Below the pieces are notes generated by a model. The model worked only from the letters and a program-made list of their open reading frames with translations, was not told the DNA's origin and ran no database searches. Shown here piece after piece: positions 22,816 to 36,458 of a DNA stretch of 64,000 bases. Source of the stretch: Adineta ricciae (lineage: Eukaryota > Rotifera > Eurotatoria > Adinetida > Adinetidae); contig CAJNOJ010000056.1 in assembly GCA_905250025.1 (NCBI GenBank), positions 1-64,000 of the forward strand. Reading direction: 5' to 3'. Within the stretch, counting starts at the first letter, position 1; the number at the start of each line of letters is the position of its first letter. The position numbers and the translations under genes are program-made.

Positions 22816-25800
22816 CTAATATTGAAAACGTTTTATTGATGATGTGGAAATACGAACATCATAGAGCAGACGAGGATCTTTGTATGTTCCGCTTTCGAAT
22901 AAACGTTTGCCTATGTCTCGTCCATTTTTATTGGTTGTTGTTGTGCTTGCTGTGATTTGCGGTTGAATCAAAGGAGTAGGTTTTTCTCGTTTCGTCGGAA
23001 ACGTTTGAGGTAAGATTGATACTCCTTTCTTCGGAAGACCTAAGACTGTATTCAACATCTCATCGAGAACTGCTGGACTTTCTAAAGATCGAAAGAAAAC
23101 ATTGAAAAACTCTTATTCAATTGTATTTGTCGTTCTTACCTGGAGTAGTACTTGACTGGCTTAATCGTCGTGGAGGAGTAGTTTGATGACCATTCATTTT
23201 TGTATTACTACCTCCTCCCATACTACTAGATGATCGAATGTGCTGTCGACCGAATTGTCGTGACGTTGAACTATCTTTGTTAACATTGGTACTCGTTGAA
23301 CTAGTTCGACTTTTCGTTGAAATATTATCTAATGGTTGACCATTGATAACAGCGCCGTTCACTATTGACTTATGCAGAGTCTTTTTTGTGTTTAAATCAC
23401 GTAGTCGAGATTCGAGATAACGCATAAATACTTGAACATCGCCTTGAGTTTTCGATGCGTCAAATTGAGCAACACGAGATCGAATATCATCAAGTGCGGC
23501 ATGTATACGAGCGTCATTCGATGCTTGAAGACGAGCAAACAGGTTTTTCGTCTCCTGATTACTATGCGCAGATATATAACCAGCAAGTAGATCATGGCCA
23601 TCCAAGTGATTTGTATGATTATAACAGATCTCGGAATTTTCGCTCACTTGTCCCGTATACCATTTCATGGACTAGAATTTCAAAAGAGAATGATATTTTC
23701 CGTAAAATAGGAAGAATAATGGAACAGGAAAGAAAACATCCCTTTGTGCTATGATAAGAAAATACTTCGTCGAGATGTCGAATACTCTTACTATCAATCA
23801 ACTATAAATAATACTAAGTGCTTTCACTTACCAACAATCGAGTATTCTCATCGCCATTGGGTAATGCTGAAAATGAAGTACTTGTCACCACGGATGTCAA
23901 ATTTAGTGGTACATGTTTTTGTTTTGTTTGAGCATGAGTCACCTGATCAAGGTTATTCTCCACAGATTTTGATGGTTGTGGTTTTAGTGTTGCACTATGA
24001 TCATTTGCAGGAGATTGGTCTGCACTGTTGTATTCGGATACATTGTGGAAACTTTTTGATAGACGTGCTTGTCTTTTGAAAACTTGTTCGTCGGTATTAA
24101 TCGTTTGCGGTCGTTTATGAACAGTACCGTCGTCATCAATTGTATTTTCGCCTGTTGGAGAGTAGGTCGATGAGACGAATGTACGTAAGTCTTTTGACGA
24201 TGTTGAGAGTGGTTTCGATTGAACTTGTGAATCATGCAAAGAATTGCGACTTAGGGATGTTTGTATTTGTTTGACCAAAGCATTTGTGTCGGCAACGACC
24301 GAACGGGGCTTTTCGATACTCGGCAATGCCGATGCTGAACGAACTGGTGTAGCTGATGATGGTATTTTTGTTGATGTTCGTTTATGTCCATTGGTAGCAG
24401 CAGACTGTATTGAAGAATCATCGCTATTCAATTTACCAACGAAGTGTCTCGCCGATGGATGACGATGTGCTGCGGATGGACCTATATTATAGTCAGTACG
24501 ATTGATCATATCATTGACAGTATTGACATCAAATTTCTTTCGAATAACTGCTTTTTCCAACTCGTACGTTCGATTTGTAATCACTGCTGGTGACTGTCGT
24601 TGTTGTTCCTGCTGCTGCTGTTGTTGATTATTATTATTATTAACTAAATGAATGGGCTTCAATGTACGTGCTGGTATCGGTGGTGGTTCTGCAATGGAAG
24701 TATTCGCTGGTTTGGAATAATGATGTGACGATGAGGATATAGATGATGCCGATCCTGATTCGCATTCTGATGAGCATGAACTTGTCGAATTTTCCACAAT
24801 TTCAATGTCGTCATAGAATATCACCATATCATCGGAGACCTGACGAATTTCGCCGTTCTGGTCATCGATAATGTCATCCCCTTCAATGACCATGTCAGTA
24901 ACAATTTCAATCGGAGAAACTGTTGTTCGAATCATTGGGAGAGATACGTTTGTTGCTTTCGACTAAACAAAATTGAATTCATATAGATTTCAAATTAGAT
25001 GATAAAACTTACAGATTTTCTTATTTTCTTTCCCGATGAAGACAAACTCTCTCGACGTCTATTCGTCTGAGCAATTCTCTGGCTGGCTAAGATGTCACAG
25101 CACTTCTCCTAACGAAGTTCGATAAGGTCAAGGACATCGAATAGAATAATTGAATTTTCTTTTTCTCGAGTTCGCGATGAAAGAAATTAATTATGACAAG
25201 TTTTTAAGAAAGGACTGTTTGTTCAAATAAAACGCTAACAAGCTTTTAATTATCTGAATATTAATTCGATCAAGCTTTTCTCTCTTTCTTCTGCCAACTG
25301 AATTGTCTATCATCGTTAGCCTTCAACTAGAGAAGAGAAGCCTTTCTCTCACAGTTATTTCCTTTTCACAATTCTCAAGATAATTTCTGTTTATAACGAA
25401 AAGAGAACTCGATGCTATCCATTGTTTGTCACTTTCCCCCTCTCTAGCTGCATCTAAAAACAGAACAGGAAGGAAATCATCTATCGCGTCAAATTTCATA
25501 AAACTCATTTGCCTGAAACACTTCTATGACAATTCAATTTTCGAACTATTCATACTTGTCCGGTTGTTTGCGTTTGTTGCGATGTAGCCTTGGTTTTGAA
25601 TGGAAGAGTTGATGAATGTATGGGTGAATTTTCATTACTCGTATGAGAATCCGAATGATTGATGGTCGGACGTTTCAATCGTTCATCATGCGAATCGACA
25701 TCTTCAATATCGTTCAATGTATCATCGATTTCATCTGAACTGACACGCTCTTGATTCGTCGATTTTGATTTCGTCTTCGAATAGTTCATTTTCTGAGCGG

Positions 25801-28800
25801 CAACTGGTACGGAACGACTGGTAGTTTTTTTCGATATTGATGAATTACTAACAATGACATCATCAAGATTCGTTATTTGCTCAGCTGGTAGACGTTTCTC
25901 TGACCGTGGTGATGGTTTATGATTGTAAAAGCGTTGAATAGCTTCGACGGCTGGATATTGATTTGAAACTTTTGTGGGTTCCTTTCGATGTCTCTCGGCT
26001 GCTTCATCATAGTATGTACTTGATTCACTTGTCGTGTCTGTCGTCGAGTCACCATTAAAATGAAACACACGTTCAATAGCACCACGTATAAATTGTAAAT
26101 CAGGATTTGTTGTTCGTGAATGGTCGTCGGCTATCGATGCCGAATCGATTTCCTGATAGACATTGTATGAGTGTCCTCTATCTTTAGGATTCGATCGGAT
26201 TGGTGGAGGTGAGGGTGTTCGAACTCGTCCTCGACTGGTTTTAGGACGAACGGGCAAAGGTGGAGGTGAAGGCGAAGGTGGTGATAATTCTCGATCGAAC
26301 AGAGATGATCGAGGTGATGATGATGTTGCTGGACTTTTTTGGATTATCGTTCGCCGGATAAATGAAGACTCTTGTTCAAATATAGCAGGCCGAGGTGGAG
26401 GAGGTGGAGGCGAGGGTGACATGGAAATATGTCGAGTTGCTTTTGGTCGCATGATAGGAATTTCATATTGTTGAAATGGGATAGAGCTCGTGCGTGTCGA
26501 TGTTGCTGGCGGAGGTGACGTGACAGATTGAGTTGCAGATGGTATTCGTTCAGTTTTGATTACCTAAACATACATAAGCAAGATTGATTTTACCTTAATT
26601 CGCAAAGGCCGACTATTGATCCAATGTATCTATTTCTTCTAACCATATTACTATATGTCAAGAACACGCATCATATTTAAAATTTACTTTGATCAAAGAA
26701 TATATGTTTACATGAAAAGTTCAAGTATAAGTCATTAATCCACTCTATAGGTAATCTTTAAGTATAAGCCACTACTATACGAATATGTATGAGATCTTTC
26801 TCAAAATCTTCTCGTATGAAACGGTGGAATTTGATTTGTTAGACTTCTTTTCATGTCAAATTGACTGCAAAGCTTTTAACTTGTTTATGGCAAACATTAT
26901 TCAATTTCTAACATTAACAGCGTAACAAGTGTTTGAGTCAACAGAAAAACAAGTTTTAATAACTTTACTGTCCTGAGCAATTCCTTTGAAATCGATCGCA
27001 TAGTTCTAGAGTTGACAGCTGCGGGCGACGTCAACAATCGATTCTTCTTTTTTTTGCGTCTCATTCTCTGTCAAAAGAATCTTTCAATCGACTTTCACGA
27101 AAAACGATTCTCAATAAGAGAGAAAAAAAATAACGACTTACAGGAATTGTCCGTTCTACGGATTTGGATGTCATTTTCGGAGATGTATATGTGATTGTAC
27201 GAGATTTCTCTTCTCGATTCAAGGACGACGAACGATATTCTGTTGTTCGTCGATAATTATAATTGAATGTGAATGGGGCATATGTATTCGAGTCAAGAAA
27301 TGGATTTACACGTCTTAATGCACTTATTGGGGCATTATCATAGGAGATTGGACTAGGATAATGATGAGCATGATAATATGATTCACTACTTGTTGTTGAA
27401 GTTCGACTTAATGGACTAACGGGTGCACTACCAAGAAAATACATGGAATGATTTGGACGTACTGTCACCGCTGGTGTCTTATGATCATAATAGGATCCAA
27501 CCGAATAGTGCCGATGACGAATTTTTGATGTGTAGGACGATGGACTTGTAAGATCGGAATATTTATTAATAACTGAGTCCCATTTCTCAAACTGGTCGCT
27601 GGTGTCAATGTGAAGCGATGTAGGGTGTTCTTCAGATTTCGATGTTGTAAATAACGGTGGTAAAATATAAATTGGCAGAATATTATGGTTCTCCGTTGTT
27701 CTGCTTGGTGAATTTTGTTTTTCATTAGGACTTGTTGACGTCTGTTCGTGAATGTTCGTTGGAATATGATTGTCAGCTAGTGTCAAATAATCAATATTTG
27801 CATCGCATTTATTTGATACCTATAAATAAAAGGGTATTTATCGATGGAATTAATCAGAAATAAAGCTTTACTTTATCGTCATTTGCAGCGATAATTGATG
27901 ATGTGTTTTGACTATGATCAGAAAGACTGTTTTCATGCTCGACTTCGTAGAGAATATCTTCTTGAATGGGACGACGATAACTTCCATTTAAATATTGATT
28001 TTCGTCATCGTCATTTTCGATCAATATATCATCTAAATTAGTTATCATAATTGAAGATTGATTATTATTGTTATTATCATCATCATAACCAAATGGATTG
28101 TTAGTTGAAGATAAATGAAAACCATTCGACGAATGATTGTTATCTTCCATTGTGAAGATTCGTTTAGACGTGTGTGTTGGACTTTCAACTTGTTGAATTC
28201 GATGATTATCATTTGATGATGATTGATTATTGACCGTGTCACGAGGCGAAAATAGGAAAAATTCATCACCCACAGCATTCAGATCGATTTCACGTAAGAT
28301 TTCATCGTCGAATATTTCACGAACATCGGAGGATTCACTTTGCATCGGCGTGGTATGCTGAATGGCATCATCGTTGGGATCTTTCTCTTCAATTGAATGA
28401 GATTTGATAGTTGCATTGTCAACATTTGCTTGAGTGGATGTAATTGTTGGCAATGGTGAATGTTCCATACCAATGGCAACTGATGGAATAAGGGTAGTGT
28501 TATGTTCTGCTATCGAAACGGCAGCGATGTCGAGATCTATTGAAATAGAACGAAGAAGAGGGAAGAAATAAATAGTGATAAGAAAAAAAAGGGTCCTCAA
28601 TGCATGTGCATGTGTATGCCCACATACGTCATCCTTTCTATTCTTCTTTTTCGTCCTAGTAAAGACTGTGAACATTGACTACATATATACATAGATTCAT
28701 TCTCGCATAAAAGAAGTCAGAAACAACGTCAAAATAACACACGTATGTATTTCATTAATTGTCGATGAATCGATGTTGAAATGAACAATTAACTCACAAT

Positions 28801-31800
28801 TTCAATGGACTAACATAACTTAAGTGTTCACTGACATGTCATGTCGAGTGTCTCAAGAGAATAAAAAACTAACAAACATTTTCAACTTACAGTCATTAAC
28901 AGTTAAGACCTAAGCAGACATGATGTACTCTGTAAATACGTCTAAGCTGTCTTCTACAGTAATTATTCAAGCAAAAAATAGTGGCTGTTACTTTCATACA
29001 GCTACCTTCAATGCAAATGCAAATGACGCCTTATTTTGTGTCTGAATACATGCGGCGAAAACGACAAAAAAAGCGCTTTTTTCATTACTCTCTACTGCAA
29101 CAGTTGTATTTCTCGTCATCGAACATTACTTTTTTCTTTCTCTATTGACACCCACTTCAAATCTGACTTACCTTTTCTTCTTTTTCATCTATTCAGAGCT
29201 TTGCTTGTATGTATGTATGCATGTATGTATGTATGTATACACATATACATACATGCATATATACCACGCACTTCTATTCAATTCACTCATCGTAATGTTT
29301 CTTATTATATTTTGAAGGCGAAGGAAAATGTTGATCGCATTCAATGAATCTAAAGCGTATATTCTAATTACCTTCGGCGTTTGGTTCCAACGTTTCAGCA
29401 TGGCTTAAATCCGAAAGTGAACTGTGAACTGATAATGTGACATTGTCATCATCGAATTGTGGTGTTGGTGTTTCGTATCCTGTGATTGATGACGCTGATG
29501 ATGTATCACCTGCTCGTGCTGTGTGATACGAAGCTGTTGATGGTGACAAACATCTTTCACTGACGCTCGCATACGATGACGAATCTGTTGCAATGAGATT
29601 TTTATCTACTGAAGGTAAGATCGCCGATCGATATGATTCGGTTTCTGACGAGACACTTCTTATTGAGTCTGCACGAACAATATTTGCGATTGGCTTTTTA
29701 TCTGCTGGAGTCGAAGGTGCTAAACATATCAAATTTCGATTTTCTTTCTACCCTTTCATTAGTGGCAAAGCAATTTCATACATTTTTGAACAATGGTAAT
29801 GTCAGCATCAGATGAAACATCAAGTAGTGACTCATCTTCAACGGGTATTTGTGCTTGAGCCATTGTGCGCGGCTTTATCGGATGTCGAACATGATCAATC
29901 TTTGGAGAAGAAGCAGCATTCGATGATTGTAAACGTTCTTGATCTAAAGAAAGCAAAAGAGATAGACGTGTGAGAGTTGGGGAAGAAAAAGGAGGTGACT
30001 TTAATGATATTACGACTACCGCAGCCTCGGGCACGCACACACGCATGTAATCAAAAAAAAAGAGAGAAGAAAACTTCGAAGACAAATTCTCGTGTGTATA
30101 AGTACGCGTACGTACACTCTCATTCATTTGGTATTGTGACCAAAAGGAAGATAGAAATCGATAGATGCCAACGCATGCGTAGACATGACTTGAAGGTTGT
30201 TAAGATAAAGAATACGAATCAAGTAATCCTTCCATTATACGCGCTTCGAAAGTATACTTCGAGTCAGTAGTAAAAAAACACGAAAGTACGTGAAAGAAGA
30301 AAACAAAATGGTAAATTAGTCACGAATTAAAAGACAAGTGGGATAATTTTTTTGATTTTTTTACTTTTAACTTAATGATCGAATGATGGGAACGAAAAAG
30401 TGACTGTCAACAGGTGAATGTATTCTGTATGTTTGCTCTGTAAAACACATTAAAAAAGCAAAAAAATGAAGAGAAACTCAAATCCACAGAAAAGAGAAAA
30501 GAATCGACTATAACAGCGTAGCGTTTAATCAATAGCATAAATCCGACCGCATTCCTAGAGTACTTGTCCATTCTTTTCTCACATAAATCTCCATTAACAA
30601 TAACTTGTTGATTGATTCGAATAATAAAAAAAAGAAAGAGAAAAAAAAACTAAGAACTTTTTTACTCCTCTCGTTGTCTTTTTTTCCTCCGTTTTGGTGT
30701 AGGTTACCCGCTAAGCATACAGACTCACACATATGCACATTTGTCTACATTGACATTCTTGCTCGCATGCTTTTTTTTGCCTTTTCTCATTCTTCCTTGT
30801 TTGTGAGTATACATATTTTCTTTGAAATATATATGTGTAAAACTCGTCCTGCATGCACCATACACACTGTATGTCGTTCTTTTATTTACTAAAGGAAAAA
30901 AGACAGCCACGCGACGAGTGCGGTTCCAATCGTTAGGCCTTATTCAAACAAGAACGCCGGCGAAATGAGCTTCACTTGAGTCTATCTGCTTATCGCATAC
31001 CGATCGATTTCAATGCATCTCGTCTGATTCGAAAAGTTCAATTATACAAAAGATCTGTATTCTGATTGCGTTGACATCACGGATTGATTACTGTGAAATG
31101 ACTTATTCTACCATTTACATTGCTTTTTTACCAAAACATTAACATATGCACAACCTTCACCTTAGTGTATTATCTAACAGCAATGAAAGCGATCGATTGA
31201 AATGATGTAAAACATCACGAACGAACATTTTACTTTGATTTTAATCTAAGCCTACTTTCGCTCTCCTTCTCTTCATTGAGTACATCCTACATAGACAAGG
31301 ACTTGTAACCAGAATTGGTATAATATGACCTGAAGACTTGTCTGATTTTTATTCTTTTTTACTTCTCGTAAAAATAAAATATTCACTTCAATATGAATGA
31401 AATTAGCATGGAATGTTGTTGTTGTTGTTTTTTCTCCTTATATACTCAACAGTTCACTGACAATAAGAATAATCACACATTTTATTTTCATAGCCAATCA
31501 ATCAGAGACGCACAAACATTTATGTATATACACACACATATACTAAGTGATTCACTTCGACGCGAATTCATTATCAAGACATTTTCATCCTCTTGTTGTA
31601 ATATATTTGTTTTCAAAACATGCACCAGAAAATCTGTGCCCTTATAAATATGTATAGGAAAGAAGGAGAAGAAAAAATGAATTAACTATCGGTCGAATAG
31701 GCATGATGCACCATATAATAAATTGAGAATTTATCAAGCAAAAAATAGCGAAAAACGAAGAGAAAGATAGATAGACTGACAAGCAACTACATATGCCTTG

Positions 31801-32781
31801 TCAATGTTAATGTACCACATCTATAAATGACACGACCCACGAGCGTCTATCACGTTTTCCTTTGATCTATTTCGAACAGATCATATACAGCCGTGAGATC
31901 GATGTCTAAACTGATATAATAATTATAATCGAATGTACATAATATAACTAACAGGACACTTTCATTGATAACTATTGCGTTAAATTTGAAATTTATGATC
32001 GTTAGAAGAAGAAAGAAAAAAGTTGATGAGAGTGTGATGTCCACACAAACTATATCTTATCAGTATCATTACATAATTGTTATATGTATATGTATATGAT
32101 GTCAATATCGAAAGTTCACATAATCAACATTATTGCTATTCAAGATATATAAATAATTAAATCTCACTTACCAATTTTCGAGCATCTTGGCAGAGGTTTA
32201 GGTGCTTCAACAGTATGGCCATTGGCTGTTTTCGATGAAAAAATGCGTGGTTTATACCATGTTGATGATTGAGCGACACGTTGAACACCTGGTGCGTATG
32301 TTGATGAACCATTCGAAGTTGCCGATCGTCGACCGTTAATGACACATCCATTTGGATCATAGCTAGATGTTGTGGAATCACGTCGAAAAGGAGCTCTTTC
32401 TGACCACGAACGACTTGTCGAACGATGACGATAAGATTGATGATTTGTACCATTCGATAGATGAGGTGAGTTAACTGAAGATGAAATCGATGTCTCTGGT
32501 GTATCGTCATTATTATTAATGTGATTGTTATTATTATTATTGCTATTGTGATTGTTGTTATTACGTTTGGCACGAGGCACATGTCCATGAGATTTTGTTT
32601 TTCGTAAACCATTAGTTGATGTGTATTCGTGATTATACCAATCAGGTATAAGTAATTTATTAAATGAAGCACGCAAGCGCTCTTCATAGGTTGAATGTTT
32701 TTGAGATTTCTTCATATTGTAAACTTGATCGATTGCGTCGAACACACTTTGTAAATAAAGTTTTTCTTCGAAACGAGTCAT
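22816..32781 (-). CDS. large unrecognised disordered protein, 1,831 residues
   Basis: Ten exons by splice phase: 32172-32781, 29782-29943, 29372-29719, 27872-28536, 27142-27819, 25556-26563, 25013-25108, 23832-24962, 23140-23671, 22816-23081. They sum to 5,496 nt with no internal stop. Most of it is Ser/Thr/Asn/Pro-rich and looks disordered, with poly-Asn and poly-Gln runs and SPSPPPPPPRP repeats that suggest SH3 or EVH1 ligands. Ordered-looking islands: N-terminal EEKLYLQSVFDAIDQVYNMK and NKLLIPDWYNHEY; NPDLQFIRGAIERVFHF; YELEKAVIRKKFDVNTV; the helical ETKNLFARLQASNDARIHA; and the C-terminus GKRLFESGTYKDPRLLYDVR. It could be a cytoskeletal scaffold, but I do not recognise the family. Introns here are long (up to 2.2 kb), unlike neighbouring genes. 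Confidence 0.75.
29206..29260. repeat. (ATGT)n / (ACAT)n microsatellite in intron
   Basis: Tandem GTAT units run into TACA units, giving an imperfect inverted repeat, inside the third intron of the large orphan gene. Confidence 0.8.
29944..32171. other. 2.2 kb first intron of the large orphan gene
   Basis: Bounded by a gtaagtgag donor (32163-32171) and a ttctttag acceptor (29944). Holds purine- and T-rich low-complexity DNA; open frames on either strand are short and biased (for example 30605-30892, 31393-31647). I see no nested gene. Confidence 0.55.
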
Positions 32782-32900
32782 GTTAATGATCAGCTCGTGG
32801 TAAGACAAATGCTAATGTTCGTATTCGCACGTACTGAAGAAAAACTGATCAATGAATAAAATAAAACACTCCTATATGTTATAGATGTTCACGTCGATAT

Positions 32901-32934
32901 GAATGAAATGAATGAGTGAATGAATGAATGAATG
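32901..32934. repeat. (GAAT)n microsatellite
   Basis: About eight imperfect GAAT/GAGT units, upstream of the large orphan gene. Confidence 0.8.
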
Positions 32935-33262
32935 TGTGGGAAGCAACAATATTCATATCATTGTGTCGACGGTGAGCATATTCAAGCGGAAGTTTCTTTC
33001 TCTCCCTCTTTCTCTTTTCGTATGCGAACACGAATGCGTATATACGTCGGATAGAAGGTCGATGTGTTCAATTATAGAACAACACGAAGAGAGAAGAGAA
33101 AACGAGAAGAAAAGACAAATGCCGATGGTAGAGAGTTGTGGGTCGTGTTCACTGACCAGTCTCGTCAGTTTATTCTCACAATCGTCTGCTCGTCTCGTTA
33201 GAATATGTGTGTTCAATGGATGAGAAGAAGACATACACGTTCGTACTTATATTATACACGTA

Positions 33263-33282
33263 GATATATATATATATATATA
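33263..33282. repeat. (TA)n microsatellite
   Basis: Ten uninterrupted TA-type units. Confidence 0.85.
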
Positions 33283-33773
33283 ATCCAGTCAAGCGACGAA
33301 TGAGAGAAACAGTAACCCAAAATTAGGGTGAACGAGAGAACGAAGAGAGAAAGAGATGGAAAGAGAGAAGAGAAATTGATCACTTCATGTTCAATAATGT
33401 TGACGACTACTACGCTCGTCAGTCGTGAATGTAGCAAGGAAAAGAGGATACAAAAGAGAAAAGTTATTACTTGTAATAAATAAGCAGTGATACAAAAAAA
33501 AGAGAAGTGAAGAAAAAAACATCATCGCTTCCAAGGCGTATATCAAAAGATCATCAACCTTGTTCGAAGAGTCAATTGAAATGAATACATAAAACTGTAC
33601 ATTGAAAAGTGAATTGCTCCATTCTTTTATGATCGTATTATGATCCGACATTGAGACCTGAAATTCGGTTCGATGTATAGAAATCTCTTTATCACATCAG
33701 TGTCAAATATCCCATGATCGTTTTCTTTTTGACATTTTAATCAAATCGAAGTTCAGCAAATAGAAACGTTTGC

Positions 33774-34851
33774 TTATTCTTCATCATTCAGTTCGATTAT
33801 ATCCGTATGAAGTCGTTGACTATCAGAACAATCTGTCACCATGACAATCGGTAGTGTTGTCGTTGTTAATTTCGTACTGCATTCCGAAAGATGATCTTCG
33901 GCAACACTCGTCAATGTTGCGGAATGTTCCGATTCTTTCAATCGAACGTAGCGTCCTTTACGATGTAATCTGTGTTTATTTGCACATTGAAGTGAATAAC
34001 AATTATCTAATGGTTGAGTATCCGTTTCACTCGGTATTTCTTCAGCAGCCGTAATCCTAATCTCCGATGTTGTAATCGTTTCTTGACTTGAATTACTCAA
34101 ATCGATTTGTAATGGATTGTACGTCTTCAGATAATGTTCTAATAGATTTGCTTTCGAATGTTGATATTGCCGATTTTCGAGTATATTCGAATATTGATTC
34201 ATCGTTAACTTAATTGTGTCATAGTTCGATTTATTTGGCATGGGTTCGTGAGAAACTATCAGATAGTTATTTGAGAAGAAACTATCCGTACGATGTAATG
34301 TATGTTTAGCTTGAAACGATCCGTATTGATTTGATGAAATAACGAATGCTTGACAAACGTTTTTTGTTGAAGTCAGCGATCGATTGAAGTAATAACGTTT
34401 TAACAATGAAACTAATCGAATAATGACACGGCTGAGAAAATAAATTATGACGAAGCAGGTCCAGAATAGAACAATCTAAGGAAAGAAATCAATGAGAGTA
34501 GGTCAAAGCAATTATTTCGTATGAGAATGGTTCGAAATTAAGTTACGTCTTAGTAGAACCATTGATTACATAGTGTAAATGGTTCAGCCTCTATTTAATT
34601 GAGTGTAGTAGCAGCTGAGGAGCTCAACAAGGTCGATTGCTCAGACTAGTACTTATCCCCTTAGGTAATTCCTTTATCTTAACTTGTTCCTGAATAGATT
34701 ACCTTCATGTGATGAAATTACTTACAGTCGATAGAAGAAAAATGATTCGATGAGTGATAGTTGATGGATGTGAAATGAATGTGTTATTATTGTTGATAAC
34801 TTGTTGAGAATGAAAATTTGACCAGATTGTATTAGACAACGTCGAGAACAT
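33774..34851 (-). CDS. single-pass membrane protein of unknown family
   Basis: Two exons, 34726-34851 (42 codons) and 33774-34475, total 275 residues. The N-terminal 35 residues are Asn/Ser/Thr-rich, with a possible N-glycosylation site (NNT). A single hydrophobic segment follows, IIFLLSTIVLFWTCFVIIYF, crossing the exon junction, then basic residues (KRYYFNRS) that suggest the long C-terminal part is cytosolic. There is no signal peptide, so a type III (N-out) topology is likely. The tail is Ser/Thr-rich and ends acidic (IELNDEE). No family recognised. The ATG lies about 25 nt after a gttttag site. The two phase-0 exons with clean splice sites support a real gene. Confidence 0.65.
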
Positions 34852-35745
34852 GAAATGTCAGTTTGGTTTGATAGAATCTAAAACTATCTGTGCATGTATA
34901 AGAATAATATAATGAAAAAACAAGAAAATTAGAAATCTCTCGTTCCCAAAGCATGAGAGAATATTTTCTTTCTTATGGAGAAAAATTGATTTTTGATCGA
35001 ACATGTCAACATCAGGCAAGTAAAAGTTCTTGTCTTTGACACTGCAGTTACTTTATCTCGCAGAATAGCATCGAAAGTGAGTTTTTTACTTGAGGTAACA
35101 ATAATAGCGAAGAAAATGTCTTCGATGCTTTCGCCACGAGAGAATTGAAATTGATCAGGAAATAATTTCATTTGTGAACTTTCAAAAAGAAATTCAGTTA
35201 GGAGAACAAGACAAAATTGACAAGCATGAATATTCATCTCAATGATTGAAAAAAGAAAAGAAACCACCAGTCAATTTCACGACATGTAGGAAAAGCAACT
35301 TCACATGAATACTTATAAACTAACTTGTGCGCTAACAAAATTGCTCTCATTATGGAAATCAACTTACACAATCAGCGGTGATCTCCGTTAAAAAAATATC
35401 ATCATTCGTTTGCTCATGTCTAATGTTAGCACTTATCTTCGAGACACTCATCATTCATGCAAATCTTTTTCCTCTCTCGTTCTTCCATCGCTTTGCTAAT
35501 CGTATTTACGTAGCAGTTCGAAGAGATCATTGATCATTGGAATAACACGAAACTAACGTTGTTGTATGTTTTTCTCTCTCTGGACTCCTTAATGATCAAT
35601 AGTCATGTGCGAGTTTTCCAGAGAATTTATCGGATCTTTCGAGCGAAGCAATCTGATCATAGTACCCGAAATAGCAATACACATTGATCTGTTATAAGTT
35701 AGACAGGATGCTTTATTAGAATAAAAGTATGAAACTTGTTCTGCT
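34852..35745. other. intergenic
   Basis: Nothing convincing. A 112-codon frame at 34929-35267 (-) has one hydrophobic patch but no splice support, homology or codon pattern that I can recognise. Confidence 0.45.
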
Positions 35746-36458
35746 TTACACTTGTTGATAATTGCTATTTCGATGTCGGAGATAAGATATCAAATTCGCA
35801 AATGAAAAACGATTCAGTGAATCTGGTCGATGTTTGACGAAGAGGATACCGCCAAGTATGTATCCGAGGACGAAAATACTGATTATGATGATTGCAATGA
35901 TGATGGGATTGACATAATGAGTGGGATAGTGACACATTCCTGGACAACAGCAGCGAGATTGAATATGAATACTGTAAGTTGATGCATCGTGTTGTTGGCC
36001 GATGGCTGAGTCTTCATCTTCGTCTCGACAGTTTAAGAATACTGTCAGATATCCATGTGAAGACTTATAGGAAAGAACGAATGAACCTTGGTTATGTTTA
36101 AATTCAGTTGAATCTTGCTTAGCGATGAGAATTGATTTATTCTGCGTTGCATCAACTGAAAAGAATAAATATTCATTCGAGTGAAGAATATAGCTGATAA
36201 TTTACAATAGCATGCTGCAGCATCTGAACAGTTGCCTTGATCATTGGTAGAATACGAAAAACACCCATTCCAACTGAAAGTATTTGCTGTAGTAGCTGCA
36301 TTCGAAATATGATTATATTTGGGACCTTTCCCATCTGCAAAGCCCAATGTCCGAATGTCTAACGTCAATCCATCGTCGACTTTGTACACGCAATTAGGAT
36401 CACAAATAATTATTGGAATACAACCAATGAGTAGAGCCGGAATGTTGAAATTAAACAT
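35746..36458 (-). CDS. type I membrane protein with MRH (mannose-6-phosphate receptor homology) domain
   Basis: Two exons (36206-36458, 35746-36155; intron 50 nt), 220 residues. Signal peptide MFNFNIPALLIGCIPIIIC, then a Cys-rich lumenal domain: CVYKVDDGLTLDIRTLG, FSWNGCFSYSTNDQGNC, ACY, then GSFVLSYKSSHGYLTVFLNC. This Cys spacing and the closing YxxxxFxC strand resemble MRH domains of the CD-M6PR/ATG27 group. A CCCPGMC knot precedes a transmembrane helix IIIAIIIISIFVLGYILGGI and a short cytosolic tail ending NYQQV. Probably a Golgi/endosome sorting or autophagy-related receptor; binding residues cannot be judged by eye. The start is 14 nt after a tttttctag site. Confidence 0.62.

Larger units (their letters stand above)
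32782..33773. other. intergenic, low complexity
   Basis: Contains a (GAAT)n run at 32901-32934, a (TA)n run at 33263-33282 and long purine-rich tracts (33300-33520). No gene recognised. Confidence 0.5.

Noticed and set aside
34929-35267. 112-codon frame on the minus strand
   Set aside because: No start context, no recognisable domain and no neighbouring exon in phase; left as intergenic.
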